A stretch of 14,694 bases of DNA from Deltaproteobacteria bacterium (GTDB lineage: Bacteria; Desulfobacterota; Desulfobaccia; Desulfobaccales; 0-14-0-80-60-11): the NCBI GenBank assembly GCA_021817645.1, contig JAKAGH010000043.1, positions 1 through 14,694 on the forward strand, in the 5' to 3' direction. Under the pieces are notes generated by a model that ran no database searches, was not told the origin of the DNA, and saw only the letters and a program-made list of their open reading frames with translations. This document shows, piece after piece, positions 1-6,694 of this stretch. Both the position numbers and the translations under genes were made by a program. Every line of letters starts with the position of its first letter. Position 1 is the first letter of the stretch.

Positions 1-1849
1 CGGACAACTCTTCGACTGCGCCGAGGCCTTGGGGAAAACGACCCGGCCTGCGGGGAACTCCCTGGGCATTGTTACCAATGGCGGGGGCATCGGGGTAATG
101 GCCGTCGATGCCCTGAGCCGGTGGAGCATTGAGCCCGCGATCCTTGGGCCCGAGTCGGTGGCAAAGCTGGAGGAGTTTTTGCCGGAATTTTGCAGCCGCC
201 GAAATCCCGTTGATATTTCGGGAGATGCCACCCCAGAGAGGTATGCCAGGGCGGTACGCGTCTGCATGGAGGCTCAAGAACTCTCCGGGTTGGCAATTAT
301 GCTTTCTCCCCAGCCGAGGACGGACGCCGCAGCCGTGGCCCTGGCTATTGTGCCGGAAGTGATGGGCAAGGCCCGGCCGATCTTTGCAGTTTGGATGGGG
401 GGCCCAGAGGTGGCCGAGGGGGTTCAGATACTCAACGAAGCGAGTATCCCCACTTTCGAAACGCCGGAAGCCGCGGTGGATACCTTCATGAAGATGTATT
501 CCCACTCCCGGCACCTGGAACTTTTGCAGGAAACCCCTCCTCGCCTGCCCCGCGAGCTGAACGTAAAGGCCGATCAGGCGAGAAGTTTCATCGAGCAATG
601 CCTGGCAAAGAACGTCAGGCTCCTTTCGGAGCTTGAATCCAAAGCCGTTCTTTCCGCTTACGGCATTCCGGTCAATCGCACCATGGCGGCCTCTTCAGGA
701 GCAGATGCGACCAGCAAGGCCAAGGAGATCGGATTCCCGGTGGTGTTGAAGCTCAACTCTCCCGATATCTCCCATAAATCGGATCCAGGCGGGGTAGTCT
801 TCAACCTGCAAAATGAACGGGAGGTTATTTCCGCCTATGACCGGATAGTGGCCCAAGCTCAAAGCAGGCAACCTGATGCCCGGATTTTAGGGGTCATGGT
901 CCAGACTCAAGTGGAGCAACCGGATTTGGAGCTATTTATCGGCAGCAAACAGGACCCGGATTTCGGCCCGGTTATTTTCTTCGGATTGGGAGGAGTCTTA
1001 ACCGAGGTGCTGAATGATTGGGCCGTGGACCTGGCTCCGCTCAACCTTCTTCTCGCCAGGCAGATGATCCAGAAGACCCGGGTTTATCGGGTTCTCCAGG
1101 GCTATCGCCATATTTCGCCTGTTAACGTGGACCTCCTGGCCGAAATTCTGGTCCGTGTTTCCCAACTGGTCACGGATTTCCCGGAGATCGTGGAACTGGA
1201 CATCAACCCTTTGATCTTGAACCGTGATGGCGCGGTGGCGGCAGATGCCCGCTTGGTCGTTGAACCGAGCATGGTCTCTGCGCCGCGCCATCTCGCCATC
1301 AGCCCTTATCCCAACCAGTATGAGAGCGACTGGATGTTGCGGGACGGCACGCCGGCGCTTTTGCGCCCTATCAAGCCGGAAGACGAACCCCTGGTGCACG
1401 ACTTTCTCAGCAAGTGTTCCGAAGATACCGTCTATTTCCGTTATTTCAGGCGCATCAGGAAATTCACCCACGAGATGCTCATCCGGTTCACCCAGAATGA
1501 TTATGACCGGGAGATCAGCCTGGTGGCCGTAGGACAATCGCCGGCTCCGGAAGTGATCCTGGGCATGGGCCACTTGTTTACGGATTTCAGCCGAGAATCC
1601 GCGGAATTTGCGATCATGGTGGGAGACCAATGGCAAGGAAATGGCCTGGGCTCCGAGATCGTGGGGCGGCTCATTGATGTTGCCCGCGAGCAAGGGGTGC
1701 AGCGCTTGTGGGGCGAAATATTGGCCCAAAACCAGCCTATGCTGGAAATGGCCAAAAAGATGGGGTTCACTGTAACGAAGGATGTCGAAAACCAGACGTG
1801 TCGAGTAGAAATGGAGTTGGCTGGTTTTAAGATGTTGGCAAACTGGTAA
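1..1849 (+). CDS. Acyl-CoA ligase (ADP-forming)/GNAT acetyltransferase fusion, 5'-truncated by window
   Basis: The reading frame is open from the first bases, so the N-terminal CoA-binding domain and the first phosphohistidine loop lie outside the window. A TTG at 29 is only an internal codon (numbering below counts from it). Residues about 10-170 are the succinyl-CoA-ligase-like domain (IVTNGGG, NPVDISGDA). Residues about 190-415 are an ATP-grasp domain keeping the second conserved His (SHKSDPGG, His249) and the ELDINPL strand. Residues about 440-590 are a GNAT fold with the acetyl-CoA pyrophosphate loop QGNGLG near 536-541. This is the architecture of Pat/PatZ protein lysine acetyltransferases. 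In some family members the ligase half has lost catalytic residues; here the ATP-grasp His is present, so the ligase may still work. Likely roles are acetylation of acetyl-CoA synthetase-type enzymes and/or acyl-CoA/ADP interconversion, in the cytoplasm. The family is certain; the substrate is not. Confidence 0.93.
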   Translation, partial: GQLFDCAEALGKTTRPAGNSLGIVTNGGGIGVMAVDALSRWSIEPAILGPESVAKLEEFLPEFCSRRNPVDISGDATPERYARAVRVCMEAQELSGLAIMLSPQPRTDAAAVALAIVPEVMGKARPIFAVWMGGPEVAEGVQILNEASIPTFETPEAAVDTFMKMYSHSRHLELLQETPPRLPRELNVKADQARSFIEQCLAKNVRLLSELESKAVLSAYGIPVNRTMAASSGADATSKAKEIGFPVVLKLNSPDISHKSDPGGVVFNLQNEREVISAYDRIVAQAQSRQPDARILGVMVQTQVEQPDLELFIGSKQDPDFGPVIFFGLGGVLTEVLNDWAVDLAPLNLLLARQMIQKTRVYRVLQGYRHISPVNVDLLAEILVRVSQLVTDFPEIVELDINPLILNRDGAVAADARLVVEPSMVSAPRHLAISPYPNQYESDWMLRDGTPALLRPIKPEDEPLVHDFLSKCSEDTVYFRYFRRIRKFTHEMLIRFTQNDYDREISLVAVGQSPAPEVILGMGHLFTDFSRESAEFAIMVGDQWQGNGLGSEIVGRLIDVAREQGVQRLWGEILAQNQPMLEMAKKMGFTVTKDVENQTCRVEMELAGFKMLANW

Positions 1850-1963
1850 ATATGAAGGAAAGCAAAAACAGTACGAAACAACCCGTCAAGTTTACCTCTA
1901 CTGCTCACTTGCTTTCCATCACTAAGTTGGTCTAAAACATTTTGCCACAAAAAAGGAGGTTAT

Positions 1964-2047
1964 ATGTTTACTTATTCTGTGCTGGCTGCGACGGTATTCT
2001 TTATTCTCGGCATACTGATAGGCGGACGCTTTAATAAAGCGGGATAA
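1964..2047 (+). CDS. 27-residue single-helix membrane microprotein
   Basis: A strong Shine-Dalgarno sequence (AAGGAGGT, ending at 1960) sits 3 nt before an ATG that opens 27 codons and a TAA. The product starts MFTYSVLAATVFF and is almost entirely one hydrophobic helix (about residues 4-20), with a glycine pair and a short basic tail (GGRFNKAG). This matches the layout of one-helix microproteins that sit beside a larger membrane complex, such as the CydX and KdpF types, but I see no specific match to either. The gene lies 114 nt after the acyltransferase stop and 73 nt before a second small membrane ORF. The ribosome site and clean hydrophobic segment support a real gene. Function is unknown. 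The SD-to-ATG gap is short, which is the main weakness. Confidence 0.55.
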   Translation: MFTYSVLAATVFFILGILIGGRFNKAG

Positions 2048-2120
2048 AAACATAACATCTGCTCCATCGGTATTGCCGGAAGAAGTGGTAATTAATTCAG
2101 GGATTTTACAGGAGGACGTC

Positions 2121-2279
2121 ATGTCAAGCATCGAGTACCTTGAAAGGGCGGTGGTGGTGAAGGGAGAACGGACGGAATGGTCTCCCACGGTCAAACTTAC
2201 CCTGGCTTCCATCATTGCTTTGCTGGTGATATCACCAGCTGTCCTGGGCCTTTACTGGGAAATGCTGTTGCCCAAATAG
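2121..2279 (+). CDS. 52-residue single-helix membrane protein
   Basis: The ATG at 2121 has GGAGG at 2111-2115 with a 5-nt gap, so it is preferred over an in-frame TTG at 2073 with no ribosome site. The protein begins MSSIEYLERAVVVKGERTEW, a charged and probably cytoplasmic segment. A hydrophobic helix follows at about residues 25-45 (LTLASIIALLVISPAVLGLY), ending in EMLLPK. No enzyme motif is visible and I do not recognise the family. It follows the 27-residue membrane ORF and is itself followed by a strong hairpin, so the two probably form a small transcription unit, perhaps encoding accessory subunits of a membrane complex located elsewhere. Confidence 0.6.
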   Translation: MSSIEYLERAVVVKGERTEWSPTVKLTLASIIALLVISPAVLGLYWEMLLPK

Positions 2280-2303
2280 CGTCTGCCAAGCTTTAAGATC
2301 ACA

Positions 2304-2342
2304 CAGAGATCCTGGTTAAGCCTAAGGCAGCCAGGATCTCTG
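2304..2342 (+). terminator. 12-bp hairpin without a U-tract
   Basis: A perfect 12-bp inverted repeat (CAGAGATCCTGG and CCAGGATCTCTG) has a 15-nt loop and lies 24 nt after the stop of the 52-residue membrane ORF. No run of T follows, so it is either a Rho-assisted terminator/mRNA 3'-end stabiliser or a protein site. Its position fits a transcript end. Confidence 0.45.
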
Positions 2343-2498
2343 GGATTATCCGGCCTCTTTACGAACTTGTCTTCAGCCCCGGGAAAAAGTAGTATCTTGG
2401 TTGACTATCATGCACCTCTTAAGGCATCTTGGGGTTCAGAAAGCAGGGGACATCTATTGCGCCGTCTTTACCGTCTCTGAAAAATCACCTACCCGGCG

Positions 2499-3098
2499 AT
2501 GACCCTGGTACGATACTACATTGCCCTTTTTCTGATTATCGCCATTCCTTCAGCCCTTCTCTTGTGGCTGCTTATTCACCCCTTTGTCCGGTTCTGGCGT
2601 CGGCTAGGGCCCGTGCGGACCTATGGTTTGGTGGGGGTGGTCCTGGCCCTGGCGATGGCAGGGGTCTTCCGGGTCCGCCGCTATCTCCTGGCGGTGGAGT
2701 TCGGCGCCAACTATGGCCTGCTGGTGTTAGGCCTCTGCTTTCTCGGGGCCGCCATCGTCCTTCGGCTCTGGCACCGACGATATATGAAGACGGGTACTAT
2801 GTTCGGGCTGCCGAAACTGGACCCGAAGCAATATCCCGGCTGGCTGATCACCGCAGGCCCCTACGCCTGGGTCCGACACCCCCGCTACGTCCAGGTGACC
2901 CTGGCGCTCTGGGGTTTTGCTTTTATAGCCAACTACCTGGCGGTCTACGGACTGGCGGTCCTCTGGATGGCGGGAATTTATGTAATCATGCTGTTGGAAG
3001 AAAATGAGTTGCGCCAGCGTTTCGGGGCAGCCTATGAAGATTACAGCCGGCGGGTTCCTCGGTTTGTACCGCGGATCAGATGGCATCGATCCCGATAA
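2499..3098 (+). CDS. ICMT/PEMT-family integral membrane methyltransferase
   Basis: This is a 199-residue membrane protein with about five hydrophobic segments (around 5-27, 41-56, 72-90, 132-150 and 151-166). Its C-terminal half carries the signature of the isoprenylcysteine carboxyl methyltransferase/phospholipid methyltransferase superfamily: GPYAWVRHPRY at 120-130, the SAM-binding RHP motif, then EENELRQRFG and YEDYSRRVPRFVP at 167-191. Members use S-adenosylmethionine to methylate lipids or small membrane-associated thiols, carboxylates or amines. Bacterial substrates are mostly unknown, and nothing here fixes one. The ATG at 2499 lacks an obvious Shine-Dalgarno sequence, so the exact start is less certain than the family. 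It appears to be its own transcription unit, ending at the bidirectional terminator. Confidence 0.85.
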   Translation: MTLVRYYIALFLIIAIPSALLLWLLIHPFVRFWRRLGPVRTYGLVGVVLALAMAGVFRVRRYLLAVEFGANYGLLVLGLCFLGAAIVLRLWHRRYMKTGTMFGLPKLDPKQYPGWLITAGPYAWVRHPRYVQVTLALWGFAFIANYLAVYGLAVLWMAGIYVIMLLEENELRQRFGAAYEDYSRRVPRFVPRIRWHRSR

Positions 3099-3167
3099 AC
3101 ACATCTTAGGGGTGCACTTATTATCCAAGATTTGAGCTAGTCTCGGTAGGCTGTCGATGGACTGATA

Positions 3168-3200
3168 AAAAAACTCGGCTTGATTGAAGCCGAGTTTTTT
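3168..3200. terminator. Bidirectional intrinsic terminator between convergent genes
   Basis: An 8-bp GC-rich stem (CTCGGCTT/AAGCCGAG, loop GATTG) is flanked by A6 on the left and T6 on the right. It therefore forms a proper U-tract terminator on both strands, serving the methyltransferase gene (plus) and the heptad-repeat protein gene (minus). Confidence 0.9.
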
Positions 3201-3221
3201 ACTCCGGCACGGTGAGCCGTC

Positions 3222-3701
3222 TTATTTCTGGTAATAAAAGTAACCGTTACGAGGATCGATGCGGAGCTTGTTGACCAGATTGCCCTGGCTATCCAGGATC
3301 TCCGCCTCCCAATAGTCGCCTTTGACCTTGAGGTTGCCGGCCTTCAGGTTGGGTTGTTTCTTCAGGTAATTATCCAGGATGTTGATGACCTGCCTGGTGC
3401 TCGCTGCTTCACCGCCCGCCGGCGGGCCGCAGGCACCGAAGGTCACGGAGCGCGGAGTACCGCCCCCGGGGCCGCAAGCCTCAGGAGAGGGGCCGCTCAT
3501 CCCCGGAGGCGGGCCGCTCATCCCCGGAGGCGGGCCGCTCATACCGGGAGGCGGGCCGCTCATGCCTGGAGGCGGGCCACTCATACCCGGTGGAGGACCG
3601 CTCATCATTCCACCGCCCGGACCGCAAGGCCCAGCATCAGCCCGCCCCATTAATAAGAACGCCAGAAGCATCGGCAGCAGCATCAGGCGCAAGAAATTCA
3701 T
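3222..3701 (-). CDS. Secreted MSGPPPG-repeat protein with PepSY-like C-terminal domain
   Basis: This is a 159-residue protein. A signal peptide (MNFLRLMLLPMLLAFLLMG, cleavage after ADA at 23) precedes GPCGPGGG. Five exact MSGPPPG heptads plus a sixth variant MSGPSPE follow at residues 33-74, then Cys-Gly-Pro motifs (ACGPGGG, ACGPPAGG). The folded C-terminal part (about 104-159) contains a helix (VINILDNYLKK) and strands (LKVKGDYWEAEIL, LRIDPRNGYFYY). That part resembles the small periplasmic PepSY-like domains common in Desulfobacterota; this is a look-alike judgement, not a search result. The start has GGGAG upstream. A sigma-54 promoter 67-81 nt upstream abuts the kinase stop codon. The Met- and Cys-containing repeats suggest metal contact or an extended surface linker. 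Function unknown. Confidence 0.85.
   Translation of the reverse strand: MNFLRLMLLPMLLAFLLMGRADAGPCGPGGGMMSGPPPGMSGPPPGMSGPPPGMSGPPPGMSGPPPGMSGPSPEACGPGGGTPRSVTFGACGPPAGGEAASTRQVINILDNYLKKQPNLKAGNLKVKGDYWEAEILDSQGNLVNKLRIDPRNGYFYYQK
3480..3605 (-). repeat. Coding 21-bp tandem repeat (six units)
   Basis: Six consecutive 21-bp units encode MSGPPPG (five exact in protein, the last diverged to MSGPSPE). Silent third-position changes between units show they are not all of recent origin. The array is in frame, so unit gain or loss changes linker length without breaking the gene. Confidence 0.9.
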
Positions 3702-3767
3702 ATCTCTCCCAATAAAAGAGTGGTCAATTGAGTCAACTTATAGTGATCATAATTGATTTATATTTTT

Positions 3768-3782
3768 GCAATTCCAATGCCA
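3768..3782 (-). promoter_or_regulatory. Sigma-54 (-24/-12) promoter P1
   Basis: On the minus strand the sequence is TGGCAT-TGGAA-TTGC followed by A, with GG and GC exactly 10 nt apart as sigma-54 requires. It starts 1 nt past the kinase stop codon and is 67 nt upstream of the heptad-repeat gene. That gene can therefore be induced independently of kinase transcription. Confidence 0.75.
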
Positions 3783-3783
3783 A

Positions 3784-5511
3784 TCAAGCCGCGGCTCCAG
3801 AATTGTTCGCAGAAAAAGATTCGTTCGCGGGCAGGTTTAACGTGAAAGTAGTGCCCTCACCTGGCCGGCTGGCCACGCCGATAGTCCCGCGATGGTTCTC
3901 CACGATCTGGAGGGCCACGGCCAGCCCCAGTCCCGTTCCCCTGGACTTGGTAGTGAAGAACGGCTCGAAAAGTTGCGGCAGGTCTGCTTCTCTTACTCCG
4001 GGCCCCGTATCCGCTATTTCTATTTGGAAATCGCCATCTTTCCCGGTTTCTATGCCGATCCGCAGTGTACCGCCCTCCTGCATCGCCTCCAGGCTGTTAA
4101 GAAAAAGGTTCAGGAAGACCTGGATAAGCTGATCCCTGTCCACCTTGGCAAGCAGCGGCTGCTCCAGTATCCGCTCAAAAATTTTTATCCCCCTGGCTTG
4201 GGCGTCGGCCCGAACGAGGCGCAGGGCGTGGCGAACCACCTCCACCAGGTCGCATTCCTGGAAGTTAGGCTCTTTGGCGCGGGTAAAGTCCAGGAGATTG
4301 GTGATGACGTTGTTGAGCCGGTCCACTTCGCCCACCATGGTTTCGGTGTAAGCCTGCTCCTTGGAGCCCGCAGGAAACTTCTTTTTGAAGTATTGGATAA
4401 AGCCCTTGATGGAACTCAGCGGGTTGCGAATCTCGTGGGCCACGCTGGCTGAAAGCCTGCCCAGGGCGGCCAGCCTTTCGGCGCGCTTGACTTTCTTCTC
4501 CATGGCCTTCATCTCGCGCAGGTCACGCAGGATAAGCACTGCTCCGGTACCCTCCTCCGAGGTTAAAGGCGCGCCGGTGAGAGCGACCGGAATGGCCGTC
4601 TCCCCCTTCAGGAGCAGTTCCTGGTCGAGCACTACCTGGCCGTCTCTGATGCGACGCAACAAAGGCCCGGCGGAAGCTCCGAGAAAATCATGGAAATCAT
4701 CCCCCACCACCTGGCCCCGGGTAATGCCCAAAAGCTGCTGGGCAGCCGAGTTGGCTTCGATGACCTTGCCCGAGCCGTCAAAGGCCACCAGCACGTTGGG
4801 CATGCTTTCGATGATATTTTGGGTGAGGGTGGTCATTCCCGACAGGGTTCGGTTGACGAGGTAGTAGCTTTGAATAATGAAGATGAAAACGAAGCCGGCC
4901 AGGCCGAGGAGAAGCAGGATGCCTCCCTGGAGCACGGCGTAGCGCAGATCAACCCGTTGAGCCTCGTTGAGCCAGCCTCTCTTTAAGCCAACCAGGATTA
5001 GATAATCGCCTTTTAAGAAACCTTCGCCGGTCTCGGGATTCTTGCCCGCGGAAACGATATTGGGGTTTCTCGCGGCAGGGTAAAAGATGCTGCCGACGAC
5101 GAAAGTATCGGGACCCATGAAACTTCTATCAAGGTTCCCCGGCTTGGTCGCATAGGCGGAGAGGGCGGGTATCTCCCTGCCCTGCATCGACGGGTCGTTG
5201 TGCGCCAGGACTTTGCCGGAGGCATCGAAGATCACCAGGAAGTCCAAATCGTTTTCCCGGGCCAAATCGGCCACCATTTCCTGGAGGCTGCGCCGGCAAT
5301 CGGCCTCTTCCATGCAAGTGGCGGTGGGCATATTGCAGCGAAAGCCCGCCTCTGCCGAGCGGATAATGGTGATGCCCTTGTCGAACATGAGCTTTTCGGT
5401 CAGTTCGGCTTCGCGGTGGAAATTGCGGTAGGTGATGTAGCCCAGGGCACTGGCCAAGATCAGCACCGAGCCGACGATGGCGGCAATGACAGGGCGAAGA
5501 GGTCTCGACAT
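3784..5511 (-). CDS. ZraS/HydH-type membrane sensor histidine kinase
   Basis: This is a 575-residue kinase. TM1 is at about 7-27 and TM2 at about 192-217, bracketing a periplasmic sensor of roughly 160 residues with the ZraS-like motif SAEAGFRC (about 52-59) and IFDASGKVLAHNDPS (about 94-108). A PAS domain spans about 228-330. HisKA follows with the phosphoacceptor in VAHEIRNPL (His359). HATPase_c shows the N box around FLNSLEAM (Asn472), G1 DTGPGV (501-506), the F box EPFFTTK and G2 GTGLGL (525-530). The periplasmic loop holds three cysteines (59, 66, 72), absent from most of the fold and possibly a metal or disulfide site. Its likely partner is the response regulator at 11718, since no regulator adjoins it. 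The signal is inferred to be metal or envelope stress. The start ATG has only a weak, distant AAGGA. Confidence 0.92.
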   Translation of the reverse strand: MSRPLRPVIAAIVGSVLILASALGYITYRNFHREAELTEKLMFDKGITIIRSAEAGFRCNMPTATCMEEADCRRSLQEMVADLARENDLDFLVIFDASGKVLAHNDPSMQGREIPALSAYATKPGNLDRSFMGPDTFVVGSIFYPAARNPNIVSAGKNPETGEGFLKGDYLILVGLKRGWLNEAQRVDLRYAVLQGGILLLLGLAGFVFIFIIQSYYLVNRTLSGMTTLTQNIIESMPNVLVAFDGSGKVIEANSAAQQLLGITRGQVVGDDFHDFLGASAGPLLRRIRDGQVVLDQELLLKGETAIPVALTGAPLTSEEGTGAVLILRDLREMKAMEKKVKRAERLAALGRLSASVAHEIRNPLSSIKGFIQYFKKKFPAGSKEQAYTETMVGEVDRLNNVITNLLDFTRAKEPNFQECDLVEVVRHALRLVRADAQARGIKIFERILEQPLLAKVDRDQLIQVFLNLFLNSLEAMQEGGTLRIGIETGKDGDFQIEIADTGPGVREADLPQLFEPFFTTKSRGTGLGLAVALQIVENHRGTIGVASRPGEGTTFTLNLPANESFSANNSGAAA

Positions 5512-5550
5512 TCGCTACTGATTATCCTTATATTTCAATAGTGAGAAAAA

Positions 5551-5556
5551 ATTATA
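5551..5556 (-). promoter_or_regulatory. Possible -10 box for the kinase gene
   Basis: A perfect TATAAT on the minus strand lies about 40 nt upstream of the kinase start. No convincing -35 hexamer is seen at the right distance, so this is a half-supported housekeeping promoter. Confidence 0.35.
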
Positions 5557-5631
5557 CACCGGCAGGCGGCTGGCCTGGAGACGAGGGGCTATTCATGCGC
5601 TAACCGGTTGAATTTGCGAATAATTGCGTCG

Positions 5632-5646
5632 TGGCCCCGCTCTTGC
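5632..5646 (+). promoter_or_regulatory. Sigma-54 (-24/-12) promoter P2
   Basis: TGGCCC-CGCTC-TTGC followed by T, with GG-N10-GC spacing. It lies 41 nt upstream of the ATG at 5688 in the divergent intergenic region with the kinase. An in-frame GTG at 5631 falls inside this element, which argues that the true gene start is downstream at 5688. Confidence 0.75.
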
Positions 5647-5687
5647 TAAAGCCAAGGGGATACCATCTATCAACCCGGAGGCCAACA

Positions 5688-6482
5688 ATGCCACGACTTT
5701 TAGGATTATGCTTAGTAGCAATCCTCTTAGGCGCCCCTGTTCTTCTTCATGCCGAAGAGGCCGAAAAACCCGTCAAGTTCTCCTTTCATTCCGGCGTCTA
5801 CGCCAGCTACGGCGATTACGGGGTGAACGCCCACATCACCTACGTCTACTTACCGTTGACACTCAAATACTATGCCACCCCGCGCCTTACCTTAAACCTT
5901 ATTGTACCTTTTTTATATCAAAAAAACGGCACCGCCGCCACGGTGGAGGGGGTGCCGGTGGGGGTGTTTCCCGGCATCGGCGCGGTTCGCCGGGGCTCTT
6001 CCTTCGGCCTGGGGGACGTCACCGCCTCGGCTAATTATATCTTTATCGAGGAAAAGCCGAACTTCCCCGCGCTCAGCGTTTACGGCGCGGTCAAGTTCCC
6101 CACCGGCGACCGTGACCGGGCCCTGGGCACGGGCGAATTCGACGGGGGCGGCGGCCTGGCCCTGCGCAAGTACTTCGGCCGCAACCTGGTTTATGGCTAT
6201 GCCGGCTATACCGTTCTCGGGGAGCCCCCCGGCGTTGACTTGAACAACTTTTTTTCATCCGGAGTGGGGATTGCCCGGTGGGTCACCCCCAGGTTCAAGC
6301 CTTATCTCGAATTCAATTTCGCCACCCGGGTTACCGAGGTCTCGAAAGAGTACCTCAGCGCCACCCTCGGCTTTGAATACTTTTTTACCAAAAAAATCAG
6401 CGGCACCGTTTATGCCCAGAAGGGCATCATCGCCGGGGCCCCCGACTATGCCGGCGGGACCACCCTTAATTTCTACTTTTAA
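5688..6482 (+). CDS. Outer-membrane beta-barrel (MetA-pathway/transporter-like)
   Basis: This is a 264-residue exported protein. The ATG at 5688 is chosen because CGGAGG lies 6 nt upstream and it opens directly on a signal peptide (MPRLLGLCLVAILLGAPVLL, cleavage after HA at 22). The in-frame longer start at 5631 overlaps the promoter. The mature chain is made of alternating amphipathic strands (YASYGDYGVNAHITYVYLPL, FGLGDVTASANYIFI, LSVYGAVKFPTGDR, GEFDGGGGLALRKYFG) and ends in the outer-membrane insertion signature TLNFYF with terminal Phe. The pattern of FGLGDV, then KFPTGD, then a Gly-rich turn, is typical of barrels annotated as phenol-degradation MetA-like or generic transporters. It probably forms a 10-12-strand pore for an uptake or efflux substrate that cannot be named. 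Its sigma-54 promoter places it in the local regulon. Confidence 0.85.
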   Translation: MPRLLGLCLVAILLGAPVLLHAEEAEKPVKFSFHSGVYASYGDYGVNAHITYVYLPLTLKYYATPRLTLNLIVPFLYQKNGTAATVEGVPVGVFPGIGAVRRGSSFGLGDVTASANYIFIEEKPNFPALSVYGAVKFPTGDRDRALGTGEFDGGGGLALRKYFGRNLVYGYAGYTVLGEPPGVDLNNFFSSGVGIARWVTPRFKPYLEFNFATRVTEVSKEYLSATLGFEYFFTKKISGTVYAQKGIIAGAPDYAGGTTLNFYF

Positions 6483-6530
6483 TTGCGGCGCCATGCGCAG
6501 GATTTTTACACCTCGATCATCCCGGTGGCT

Positions 6531-6556
6531 ATTTCTTGCCCAATGGGCGGTGAAAT
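6531..6556 (+). promoter_or_regulatory. Candidate activator site upstream of P3
   Basis: An imperfect palindrome (ATTTC..GCCCA, then TGGGC..GAAAT) lies 66-91 nt upstream of the -24 element of P3, a distance at which bacterial enhancer-binding proteins commonly bind. No copy with the same consensus was found at all other promoters, so this is tentative. Confidence 0.25.
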
Positions 6557-6621
6557 GGCAGTAGTGGTGTCCTGGCCTAGTATTTCAGATATATTCACTA
6601 GTTATTTTCTTAAGATGCATC

Positions 6622-6636
6622 TGGTACGGCTGTTGC
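6622..6636 (+). promoter_or_regulatory. Sigma-54 (-24/-12) promoter P3
   Basis: TGGTAC-GGCTG-TTGC followed by T, with GG-N10-GC spacing, 59 nt upstream of the TTG start of the MSGGG-repeat gene. The predicted transcription start is near 6647. The -12 TTGC is part of the left arm of a perfect 12-bp inverted repeat (see 6632-6693). Confidence 0.78.
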
Positions 6637-6693
6637 TTCCTCCAGAATCAGGTTGCCCCAAATGGGGTTAACAATCAAAAAGGAGGAAGCAAC
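6632..6693 (+). promoter_or_regulatory. 12-bp inverted repeat pairing the -12 region with the Shine-Dalgarno
   Basis: GTTGCTTCCTCC (6632-6643) is perfectly complementary to GGAGGAAGCAAC (6682-6693), which contains the ribosome-binding sequence of the gene starting at 6695. In any transcript begun upstream of P3 the ribosome site would be sealed in a 12-bp stem. Transcripts begun at P3 (about 6647) lack the left arm and would be translatable. Confidence 0.6.
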
Positions 6694-6694
6694 C

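Noticed and set aside
998..1729. 243-codon open frame on the minus strand inside the ligase/GNAT gene
   Set aside because: It is the antisense shadow of a well-conserved gene, with no ribosome site or recognisable domain.
1852..1935. 27-codon ORF directly after the ligase/GNAT stop
   Set aside because: It has no ribosome site, no hydrophobic or domain feature, and unremarkable composition.
3480..3605. CRISPR-like regular repeats
   Set aside because: The 21-bp units are contiguous without spacers, in frame and encode MSGPPPG. The 6782-6994 repeats are likewise coding.
5562..5576. GG-N10-GC on the minus strand as a sigma-54 promoter for the kinase
   Set aside because: The element AGGCCAGCCGCCTGC lacks T at both boxes and lies in GC-rich sequence, where such spacing is expected by chance.
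5631..5687. N-terminal extension of the beta-barrel from GTG 5631
   Set aside because: It would translate through the -24/-12 promoter and bury the signal peptide. The ATG at 5688 has a proper ribosome site.
6525..6539. TGGCTATTTCTTGC upstream of P3
   Set aside because: GG-N9-GC spacing is one base short, and a correctly spaced promoter lies about 95 nt downstream.
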